From the NCBI GenBank assembly GCA_028717865.1, contig JAQUMZ010000104.1:1-8084 (forward strand): a stretch of 8,084 bases of DNA. The letters are read 5' to 3'. A program made the position numbers and the translations under genes. The stretch's first letter is position 1. Every line of letters starts with the position of its first letter. This document shows positions 1 through 6,061 of the stretch, piece by piece. The DNA comes from Elusimicrobiota bacterium (GTDB lineage Bacteria; Elusimicrobiota; Elusimicrobia; UBA1565; UBA9628). The notes under the pieces were generated by a model that was not told the origin of the DNA, did no database searches, and saw only the letters and a program-made list of their open reading frames with translations.

Positions 1-1
1 C

Positions 2-2029
2 GCCGGACGCGCCCGGCCGCCGCGTCTTGGCCGGTGGCAGGAAGGCGAGATCGCGCTCAAGGATAAGGAATGCATCGCCGAGAGCCTGTTGTGCCGGTAT
101 TTCCCCCGGGCGGAGGCCGCGGCCATGGTCGCGGCTTGCCTGGCCGAATCCGGCCTCAAGGACACGGCGCGCATATCCGTCGTGCAGCTCGCCGAGCTGT
201 GCGATAGATTGGAAAAGCGCATGGCGGGCTCCTTGGGCACCGCCGCTTCCGCCCGCGCCTTGCGGCACGGCCGCATGTTCACGGCGCGGGAGACCGAACT
301 GCTTTCCCAGGCTTACGGCGGGATCATCGCCGGCCTGGGGTTGTCTCCGGAGGAGCTGAAAAAAAAGGTGGACTATTACCGCGAAAGGGGGGTTCTGCTC
401 GACCGGCACGCGCGGGATCTGCAAGCCAAGATCGACGAGCTCGAGGTCAGCATAGCGCGGCGCAAGGCCGCCGAATCCGCCTTGCGCGTAAGCGAGGAGC
501 AGTACCGCCGCATAGTGGACACCGCCGCCGAGGGCATATGGGTTTTGGACCGGGAAGGCCGCACCACGTTCGCCAACTCGCGCATGGCGCAGATGCTGGG
601 GTGCGAAGCGGAGGAGATGCCGGGCCGGACCATGGAGAGCTTTCTCCCCGCCACGGAATGGGCCGACCATCAAGCGTGGCTGGCCGCGCGGCGGCGGGGC
701 GCCGTGGAGCGCTACGAACGCCGCTTGCTGCGCAAGGACGGCTCGGTCATGTGGGTCATAGCGTCGGCCACGCCGATCCTCGACGCCGAGGGAAGCGTCC
801 AAGGCTCCTTCGCCATGTTCACCGATATAACGGAACGCAAGCGGGTCGAGGAGGAGCGCGCGTCCTTGTTGGAGGCGGAAAAAGAGGCCCGCGCCGAGGC
901 CGAGGCCGCCAACAAGGCCAAGGACGACTTCCTGGCCATCGTCTCCCATGAATTGCGCACGCCGCTTACCACCATCCAGGGTTGGAGCTGGCTGCTGCGG
1001 TCCGGGAAACTGCTCCCGGAGGAGCACGGGCAGGCCCTGGAGATGATCCAGCGCGGCGTGCAGGCCCAGCTCCAGGTCGTAGAGGATATCATCGACATCT
1101 CGAACCTCGCGCGGGGGCAATTCGGGCTGGTCCGCAAGCCCGTAGATCTCGGTTCGGTCCTGGAGGCGGCCTGCGCTTCCGTGGGGCAAGCGGCGGAAAG
1201 CCGCGGGGTCAGGATCCAGCGCCGGTTCGAGGGGGGGATCGGAGTGATCGCGGACCCGGAGCGCCTGCGCCAGGTGCTGCGCAATCTGTTGCACAACGCC
1301 GTCAAGTTCTCCGCGGCCGGAGGCGAGGTGCGCGTAAGCCTGCGCCTGGCCGACGGGCAGGCCGTCGTCACCGTGCAGGACGACGGACAAGGCATACCGG
1401 CGGAATTCCTGCCGCATCTTTTCGAGCCGTTCCGGCAGAAGGAGGACCCCGTCACCCGAAAGCATAAGGGGTTGGGGGTGGGCCTGGCCATCGCCAAGCG
1501 CCTCGTGGAGCTGCACGGCGGGACCGTGTCCGCCGCGAGCGAGGGCGAGGGGCGCGGCGCGGCGATCACCGTGCGCCTGCCCGCCGTGCCCTGGTCGTGC
1601 GCGGAGCCCGCCGCCGCCCGGCCGCGGCCGGCCCAGGACGACCTGGGCGGCATCCGCGTCCTGATCGTGGAGGATGACGCCGACAACCAGGAGACGCTCC
1701 GCAGACTGCTGTCCCGCCACGGAGCCCGCGTCTCGATCGCCTCCAGCGCCGCCGAGGCCCTGGCCAGCCTGGACCGCGAACGGCCCGACCTGATCCTTTG
1801 CGACATCGCCATGCCCGGGGAGGACGGCTTCACGCTCATCCGCAAGCTGCGGGCCCGGGGCGGAGGGCTGGCCACGATGCCGGCGGCCGCCTTGACGGCG
1901 TTCGCCCAGGGGGATTTCCGTGCCCGCGCGCTGGACGCCGGTTTCCAGATATACCTGACCAAGCCGATCAACCCGTCCGACCTGGTGACGGCATTGCGGG
2001 ATCTGGTGGGAGAAGCGCAGCCGGCATGA
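2..2029 (+). CDS. Hybrid sensor histidine kinase with C-terminal receiver domain (5' end outside window)
   Basis: Cytoplasmic hybrid kinase: it should autophosphorylate on His and pass phosphate to its own receiver Asp. The frame is open to the left edge with protein-like sequence and no start codon before the TTG at 89, which has no ribosome site, so the gene very likely begins outside the window. Residues counted from that TTG: an unrecognised helical N-terminus (1-90), coiled coil (about 88-135), PAS (about 135-250, ending FTDITERK), signalling helix (252-283), HisKA with canonical SHELRTPL (H287), HATPase with N-box LRNLLHNAVKF, G1 DDGQGIP and G2 GLGVGLAIAK, then a receiver (522-640) with acidic pair D529/D530, phosphoacceptor D572 in LCDIAMPG, T603 and K625. 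No transmembrane segment or DNA-binding output is visible. Its stop overlaps the next kinase start (ATGA), so the two are co-translated. The ligand of the PAS domain cannot be told. Confidence 0.93.
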   Translation, partial: AGRARPPRLGRWQEGEIALKDKECIAESLLCRYFPRAEAAAMVAACLAESGLKDTARISVVQLAELCDRLEKRMAGSLGTAASARALRHGRMFTARETELLSQAYGGIIAGLGLSPEELKKKVDYYRERGVLLDRHARDLQAKIDELEVSIARRKAAESALRVSEEQYRRIVDTAAEGIWVLDREGRTTFANSRMAQMLGCEAEEMPGRTMESFLPATEWADHQAWLAARRRGAVERYERRLLRKDGSVMWVIASATPILDAEGSVQGSFAMFTDITERKRVEEERASLLEAEKEARAEAEAANKAKDDFLAIVSHELRTPLTTIQGWSWLLRSGKLLPEEHGQALEMIQRGVQAQLQVVEDIIDISNLARGQFGLVRKPVDLGSVLEAACASVGQAAESRGVRIQRRFEGGIGVIADPERLRQVLRNLLHNAVKFSAAGGEVRVSLRLADGQAVVTVQDDGQGIPAEFLPHLFEPFRQKEDPVTRKHKGLGVGLAIAKRLVELHGGTVSAASEGEGRGAAITVRLPAVPWSCAEPAAARPRPAQDDLGGIRVLIVEDDADNQETLRRLLSRHGARVSIASSAAEALASLDRERPDLILCDIAMPGEDGFTLIRKLRARGGGLATMPAAALTAFAQGDFRARALDAGFQIYLTKPINPSDLVTALRDLVGEAQPA

Positions 2030-3084
2030 GGGCATTGGTCCAGGGGCTGGCCTCCAGGTTCGAGCGATCCCGGGCGACCACGTTCGCCGTCGGTTTCGGC
2101 TTGCTCGCGGCCGTGGCGGCCGTGCATCACGCGGCGGGCTACGAATTCGCCTACAGCTTCTTCTACCTCGTCCCGGTCGCCCTGGTCGCGCGCTTCCTCG
2201 GACGGCGGAGCGGCCTGGGGTTCGCCTTCCTGGCCGCCTTCATATGGTTCCTGGATGACATGGCGGTCCGGCATTATGCCGCGCCCTTCATCTATTGCTG
2301 GAACCTGCTGGTGCGTTTTTGCGTCTTCGCCTTCGCGGCCCTGGCCATATCGCAGTTGCGGGAAACCGCGGACCGGGAGCGCCGCATAGCGGCGACCAAG
2401 GGGGAGATGGTTTCGCTGGTCAGCCATCAGTTCCGCAACGCGATCAATTCGATGAATATCGCGGTGCATATCCTGGAGACGGACATCAAGGAAGGGATGG
2501 CTCCGGATATCCCGGGATTTCTCGCCGCGCTGCGCCGCGACCTGAGGGCCCTTGAAGAGGCGACTCTAAACTTCCTTAATCAAGCCCGCCTGTCGTCCGG
2601 CGCTTACGCCTTGGATTTGCGGTCCGTGGACCCGCGCGCGGTGGTCCGGAACGTGCTGGAGGGCATGAATATTCTCGCGCGCGCCAAGGACATCGAAATC
2701 GTCACCGACTTCGCCGCGGGGGAACTCGCGGTGTCGGCCGACTTGGCGGCGCTCAACCTGGTGATATCGAACCTGCTCAGCAACGCCATCAAATACACTC
2801 CGCCCAAGGGCCGCGTCGTGGTGCGCGTGGCGCCGGACAGCCTTTCGCCCGGCCGCATCGCGGTAGCCGTCTCCGACACCGGCATCGGCATGACCGCGGA
2901 GGAGCGGCGCGGGATTTTCGCCGGTTTCACCCGCACGGCGCAAGCCGCGGCCGCGGCCAAGGGGTTCGGCTTGGGGCTCAAATTGGCCCAGGACATGCTT
3001 AAGCTGCACGGCTCCCGGCTCATGGTCGAGAGCGAGCCGGGCAAGGGGAGCCGGTTCTGGTTTTACCTGGCCGCGGCGAGGTAG
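2026..3084 (+). CDS. Membrane-bound sensor histidine kinase with atypical H-box
   Basis: Inner-membrane histidine kinase of 352 residues. The ATG at 2026 overlaps the preceding stop (ATGA), which fixes the start and implies translational coupling. The N-terminus has about four hydrophobic segments (roughly 19-37, 41-57, 62-78, 87-109) joined by very short loops, so sensing is probably within the membrane and not through a large periplasmic domain. The dimerisation/phosphoacceptor region has SHQFRNAI with H134, where SHELRTPL is usual: the acidic residue after His is Gln, and the Pro is missing. The ATPase domain looks intact: N-box ISNLLSNAIKYT (N253), G1 SDTGIGM (D284), F-box GIFAGFTR and G2 GFGLGLKLAQ (313-322). 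There is no receiver or output domain, so it probably signals through the receiver of the upstream hybrid kinase or through a distant regulator. The stimulus is unknown. Confidence 0.93.
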   Translation: MRALVQGLASRFERSRATTFAVGFGLLAAVAAVHHAAGYEFAYSFFYLVPVALVARFLGRRSGLGFAFLAAFIWFLDDMAVRHYAAPFIYCWNLLVRFCVFAFAALAISQLRETADRERRIAATKGEMVSLVSHQFRNAINSMNIAVHILETDIKEGMAPDIPGFLAALRRDLRALEEATLNFLNQARLSSGAYALDLRSVDPRAVVRNVLEGMNILARAKDIEIVTDFAAGELAVSADLAALNLVISNLLSNAIKYTPPKGRVVVRVAPDSLSPGRIAVAVSDTGIGMTAEERRGIFAGFTRTAQAAAAAKGFGLGLKLAQDMLKLHGSRLMVESEPGKGSRFWFYLAAAR

Positions 3085-3098
3085 GCCGCGCCGCCGCG

Positions 3099-4586
3099 TC
3101 AGAAAGGGCTGAACGCAGCCGGGACGGGTGCGGTCGCGCTGGGCAGCTCGCCGGGCTTCGGGACGTGGGCCTGGGCCCAAATAAACTCGAATTCCGACTC
3201 GAACGCGGCGAGGTCCCCGGGGTCCGTGGAGTAGAACTGGTTCTCGAAATTGTACTTCTCGGCGTTGACCGAGAAGTTGAAGGAGCCGGTGACGAGCAGT
3301 TCCCCGTCGATGAGGGCGACCTTGTGATGCATCACGCTGCGCTCGCCGCGGCCGGCGGAAAGGCGCAGCGGCACGCCGCGCTTGAACAGCGACGCCAGGA
3401 TGGGCGAATTCCGCGCCTGCCAGGCGTCGGCGATCACGCGGACCTCCACGCCCCGGGCGCGCGCCTGGACCAGCGCCTCCGCGACGGTCGGAGAGAAGAA
3501 ACTGAAAATCGCGACGGTCACGGACCGCTCGGCGCTGGCTATGGCGGTTACGAGCCGGCGGTCTATGCCGCCGTTGGGGGAGAAGGCGGCCCGCGGCCAA
3601 GGCCGGTCCTTGAACCTCAGCGACGGATGCGGGTCGACGGGGGGCGGGCCCAAGGCGGAGAGGTCGTCGTCGTCGCGCGGCGTCGTGGGCTGGCCGGGCG
3701 CGAGCGCGAAGCCCCACATCCAATCCCAATACGAGGCGTAGAGCGCGGCCAGGGACGCGTCCTTGCGGAAAACCGCGTTCTCGAAGTTCCTCTGGTCCGC
3801 GGCGACGGACCAATTGAAGGAGCCGGTCTCGATCAACTCCCCGTCGAATACGGCGAATTTGTTGTGCATGATCCCGTATTTGCCGCCGCCCCGGAGCAGC
3901 TTGATGTCCACGCCGGCCCGGACCAGCTGGCGGTACTGCGCGGAGGGCTTGGCCAGCGGGTCGGATTGCGCCAGGCCGTTGTCGACGGCGTGCGATTCGT
4001 CGTAAATGAGCTTGACGTCCACGCCGCGCGCCTGGGCGCGCAGGATGGCGTCGGTGACATCCTGCAAATTGAGCTCGTAAAGCGACAGGCGCAGCGTGCG
4101 CCGGGTCGCGTCGATGGCGGCGACCAGGGCGGAGGGAATGCGGCTCGTGCGGCTGAAGGCCCGGACGGGCAGGACCGCGCCGTTGAATACGACCGTGCCG
4201 GCCGAGGCCGGCGGCGACAGGGTCTCGACGCCGGAGGCGTCGCCCGAGAAGTCGGCGCCGTCGAAGCAGCGTGCGGCGGTCCGGGCGGGGTCCTCGGCCG
4301 ATTCGAGCGCCCGCAGGGCATCCAGGGGCGCCGCGACGGCGGCGTCGGCCGGGGCGGGTTGGGGGACCGGCGCCGGCGCGGGCAGGGCCGGCAAGAAGGC
4401 TCCCAGGGCCGGCGTCAATAGCGGCGCGCTTTGCAGCGAGACGCGCAGGGGGGAGGCGATGGACGGCACGGCGGCCGCGCGCGGCCGCGCGGCCGGGGCG
4501 AGCATGGCCGCGTGGAGAGCCGATGCCGCCAATAGCGGAAGCGCGGCTAACTGCAAGAGTCGTTTGTTGATGAATATAGGAGACAA
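3099..4586 (-). CDS. Secreted phospholipase D-like protein with two HKD motifs
   Basis: Phospholipase D superfamily enzyme of 495 residues, a family of phosphodiesterases acting on phospholipids, nucleic acids or related esters through a His nucleophile. Both catalytic half-sites are present: HNKFAVFD (H241, K243, D248) followed by ETGSFNWS, and HHKVALID (H420, K422, D427) followed by VTGSFNFS, each with a trailing NFEN. This two-domain layout forms a single active site. The N-terminus (KRLLQLAALPLLAASALHA) is a good signal peptide, and an Ala/Pro-rich linker (about 28-90) follows, so export is likely. The start is TTG at 4586; an in-frame stop lies shortly upstream, the next Met (residue 28) would remove the signal peptide, and no clear ribosome site is seen. 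The gene converges on the second kinase with a 14-base gap. The substrate cannot be told: lipase, nuclease and synthase members share these motifs. Confidence 0.92.
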   Translation of the reverse strand: MSPIFINKRLLQLAALPLLAASALHAAMLAPAARPRAAAVPSIASPLRVSLQSAPLLTPALGAFLPALPAPAPVPQPAPADAAVAAPLDALRALESAEDPARTAARCFDGADFSGDASGVETLSPPASAGTVVFNGAVLPVRAFSRTSRIPSALVAAIDATRRTLRLSLYELNLQDVTDAILRAQARGVDVKLIYDESHAVDNGLAQSDPLAKPSAQYRQLVRAGVDIKLLRGGGKYGIMHNKFAVFDGELIETGSFNWSVAADQRNFENAVFRKDASLAALYASYWDWMWGFALAPGQPTTPRDDDDLSALGPPPVDPHPSLRFKDRPWPRAAFSPNGGIDRRLVTAIASAERSVTVAIFSFFSPTVAEALVQARARGVEVRVIADAWQARNSPILASLFKRGVPLRLSAGRGERSVMHHKVALIDGELLVTGSFNFSVNAEKYNFENQFYSTDPGDLAAFESEFEFIWAQAHVPKPGELPSATAPVPAAFSPF

Positions 4587-4607
4587 AATGCCGGCGGCGG
4601 GGAATCA

Positions 4608-4621
4608 GGGCCATGTGGCCC
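4608..4621. promoter_or_regulatory. 14-bp dyad GGGCCATGTGGCCC, candidate activator site
   Basis: A perfect inverted repeat (6-bp arms, TG centre) lies in the gap between the divergent PLD-like gene and the sigma-54-like operon. Its centre falls about 90 bases before the start expected from the -24/-12 promoter at 4678, within the range where bacterial enhancer-binding proteins of sigma-54 usually bind. It could equally be an operator for the divergent PLD-like gene or a chance GC-rich palindrome. No second copy was found near the other -24/-12 promoter. Confidence 0.3.
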
Positions 4622-4677
4622 GCGATCGGGCGCTTTTTGGACCCCGGGCGGGAGGGACCTTTGGCCCCGAATAGCCG

Positions 4678-4694
4678 CGGCATTAAAATTGCTC
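4678..4694 (+). promoter_or_regulatory. Sigma-54 type -24/-12 promoter (P1) of the sigma-factor operon
   Basis: The sequence CGGCATTAAAATTGCTC has GG at 4679-4680 and GC at 4691-4692 with exactly ten bases between, the invariant sigma-54 spacing. The -12 half (TTGCT) is consensus; the -24 half (CGGCAT) departs from TGGCAC at the first and last base. Transcription should begin near 4704, leaving an untranslated leader of about 90 bases before the ATG at 4794. It matches the promoter at 7194 at 15 of 17 positions. Because it reads toward a sigma-54-family gene, autoregulation is likely. Confidence 0.75.
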
Positions 4695-4740
4695 TTGAAA
4701 CAATAAAGCTGCGCGGGCGGGGGGGCCAAATATCTCCGGC

Positions 4741-4754
4741 CTTTGGGTCCAAAG
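4741..4754. promoter_or_regulatory. Dyad CTTTGGGTCCAAAG, possible operator
   Basis: A 6-bp perfect inverted repeat around a GT centre; with one mismatch the symmetry extends to nine pairs (GGC on the left, CCC on the right). A 9-base piece (GGGTCCAAA) recurs as its reverse complement TTTGGACCC at 4636-4644, so the two lie on either side of the -24/-12 promoter. It sits in the leader expected from that promoter and just upstream of the TATAAT at 4782, which would suit a repressor or activator site. The two-base centre makes it a poor RNA hairpin and there is no T tract, so a terminator is unlikely. Confidence 0.3.
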
Positions 4755-4781
4755 CCCCTGCTAAACGGGCTCACGAGGCCA

Positions 4782-4787
4782 TATAAT
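4782..4787 (+). promoter_or_regulatory. Consensus -10 box (TATAAT) that would give a leaderless mRNA
   Basis: A perfect TATAAT ends six bases before the A of the ATG at 4794. With usual spacing the first transcribed base would be that A itself, giving a leaderless message. This fits the absence of any Shine-Dalgarno sequence before the ATG (the preceding bases are CTTCTT). No recognisable -35 hexamer lies 16-18 bases upstream, so the promoter would be weak or activator-dependent. It would supply a second, sigma-70-type entry to the operon besides the -24/-12 promoter. Confidence 0.4.
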
Positions 4788-4793
4788 CTTCTT

Positions 4794-5003
4794 ATGAACT
4801 CGCATTCGAGGTGGGACGACCTGCGCCACGACATCAAGGCCAAGAGCGCCAGCCTGCAGACCGCGGCGGGGCTGCTGGGCGGCGGCCCGGCCTCGGAGCG
4901 GCGAGAACTGCTCGCGCTCATGGGCCAGGCGGCCCGCGACATCGCAAGGTGCGTCTGCGAGCTGGAGCAAGAGCTGGCGGCGGGGGCAGGTTCCCCGGAG
5001 TAA
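4794..5003 (+). CDS. Small helical protein resembling a stand-alone histidine phosphotransfer (DHp) domain
   Basis: A 69-residue soluble, mostly helical protein with no signal peptide or membrane segment. I do not recognise a named family. Its layout looks like the dimerisation/phosphotransfer hairpin of a histidine kinase: an early LRHDIK motif (H12, followed by acidic D13), a helix ending AAGLL, a Gly-rich turn, then a second amphipathic helix (SERRELLALMGQAARDIARC onward). No ATPase domain follows, so if the reading is right it would be a phosphotransfer partner or decoy and not a kinase. The ATG at 4794 is the natural start; the only upstream extension runs through the promoter region. 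There is no Shine-Dalgarno site. The sigma-54-like gene starts four bases after its stop, so a shared operon and a regulatory role toward that factor are plausible. GC-rich codon use matches the neighbours. Confidence 0.7.
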   Translation: MNSHSRWDDLRHDIKAKSASLQTAAGLLGGGPASERRELLALMGQAARDIARCVCELEQELAAGAGSPE

Positions 5004-5007
5004 GGCC

Positions 5008-6057
5008 ATGCCCAAGCTGAGCCTCGGCCCCAGGCTTTCGACCCGGACGGCCGCGGTCATCCAGGGCCGCATGAAACTGGCCCGGCTCATGGAGATGCCC
5101 GAGGGGGAGCTGGAGGCGCTGGCTAGGCGCATCGAGTCCAGCCCGCTCTTCGGGCTGCTGGCCTCGGCCGGGGTGCTGGCAGCCTCGGAGTTCCCGGCGG
5201 CGCGCTTCGCCGCCCGGCGCTTCGCGGGCCGCGGCCTGAGGCTTTCCAGCGGCGGGCTGCCCGAGCTGGCGGACGGCAACTGCGAGCTCGTGCGTCTCAT
5301 GCAGGACATGGGCCGGGAGCGCTTCGAGAAGTGGTTCATGGGCGAGGCCCCCCTTTCGGACGAGGAGCGCGCCCGCGGCGGCGGGGTGTCCGTCGCGCAG
5401 GCCCGGCGCCTGCGCGAGTTCATGGACCGCGCCTTCCTGCAGGGCGAGTTTGAGGGCGCGGCGCCGGCGCCGGATAAGGTTTTCAGCTCGGTGGCCGGCA
5501 TCGAGATCGAGGGGGGCGTTCCCATCGTGGCCTTCTTTCACCGGCAGATCTGGAAACAGCGCTACCGCGTGGACCGGGAGCGGCTGGCCCGCTACCTGGC
5601 CGCGGCGCCGGCGCCGCAGGCCGGCAAGGTCAAAAACCTCCTGCACCGGCTGGAGATCGTGGAGCAGCGCAAGACGACGCTCTATCGGCTGCTGGAGGAA
5701 CTGCTCAAGGGTCAGGCCGACTATCTGCGCACCGGCGCGCCGCAGAGCCGTCGTCCGCTGGCGCAGAAGGATTTGGCCGCGATTTTGGGCGTCCATCCCA
5801 GCGTCCTTTGCCGTCTGATCTCGAACAAGTCCGTGCAGCTGCCTTGGGGTCTGGAGGCGCCGCTGGCCGTATTTTTTCCCAGCGCCAAGGACGTCAACCG
5901 CGAGCGGCTCTGCGAACTGGCCGGGTCCCATCCGGAATGGAAGGACGAGGAGCTAAGCGCGGAGCTGGAGCGCAGCCACGGCGCGAGGCTCTCGCGCCGC
6001 TCCATCGCGCAGTACCGCAAGGAGCTCGGCCTGGGCGGGCGCGGGCGCAGGGGCTGA
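5008..6057 (+). CDS. Divergent, shortened sigma-54 (RpoN) family factor
   Basis: A 349-residue protein with the sigma-54 plan, against about 450-490 residues for ordinary RpoN. Residues 1-52 resemble region I, which contacts the activator and holds the polymerase closed (pattern L..RL....AAVIQGRMKLARLMEM....LEALARRIESSPLF), but the usual Gln-richness is missing. The core-binding part (about 85-240) is reduced. The helix-turn-helix (about 250-291) is very RpoN-like: LAQKDLAAILGVHPSVLCRL followed by ISNKSVQLPWG. The RpoN box, which reads the -24 element, is SRRSIAQYRK (329-338) where ARRTVAKYRE is canonical; both Arg are kept. GGAG at 4997-5000 precedes the ATG by seven bases. It would need an AAA+ activator, and none is encoded here. 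Two -24/-12 promoters nearby are its obvious targets. It is almost certainly a paralogue and not the housekeeping RpoN, though the rest of the genome is not visible. Confidence 0.85.
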   Translation: MPKLSLGPRLSTRTAAVIQGRMKLARLMEMPEGELEALARRIESSPLFGLLASAGVLAASEFPAARFAARRFAGRGLRLSSGGLPELADGNCELVRLMQDMGRERFEKWFMGEAPLSDEERARGGGVSVAQARRLREFMDRAFLQGEFEGAAPAPDKVFSSVAGIEIEGGVPIVAFFHRQIWKQRYRVDRERLARYLAAAPAPQAGKVKNLLHRLEIVEQRKTTLYRLLEELLKGQADYLRTGAPQSRRPLAQKDLAAILGVHPSVLCRLISNKSVQLPWGLEAPLAVFFPSAKDVNRERLCELAGSHPEWKDEELSAELERSHGARLSRRSIAQYRKELGLGGRGRRG

Positions 6058-6061
6058 GGCC

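Noticed and set aside
89..91. TTG as the true start of the hybrid kinase
   Set aside because: No ribosome site precedes it and the same frame is open and protein-like to the left edge, so the start most likely lies outside the window.
712..2469. 585-codon open frame on the - strand
   Set aside because: Antisense to both kinases, rich in Arg/Ser/Pro with no recognisable domain; a shadow of GC-rich third positions.
3072..3090. 6-bp GC inverted repeat (CGCGGC / GCCGCG) at the convergent gene ends
   Set aside because: Short stem overlapping the kinase stop with no T tract on either strand; not enough for a terminator call.
3165..4421. 418-codon open frame on the + strand
   Set aside because: Exact antisense of the PLD-like gene, whose two HKD motifs settle the coding strand.
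4588..4674. 28-codon + strand frame with AGGAG six bases before its ATG
   Set aside because: It overlaps the first codon of the divergent PLD-like gene and ends before the -24/-12 promoter; the peptide is Gly/Arg/Pro-rich without leader or domain features. The ribosome-like site is probably chance, though a tiny leader peptide cannot be fully excluded.
2566..4752. 728-codon open frame on the - strand
   Set aside because: Runs across the kinase antisense and another frame of the PLD-like gene; Arg/Gly/Pro-rich composition, no motif.
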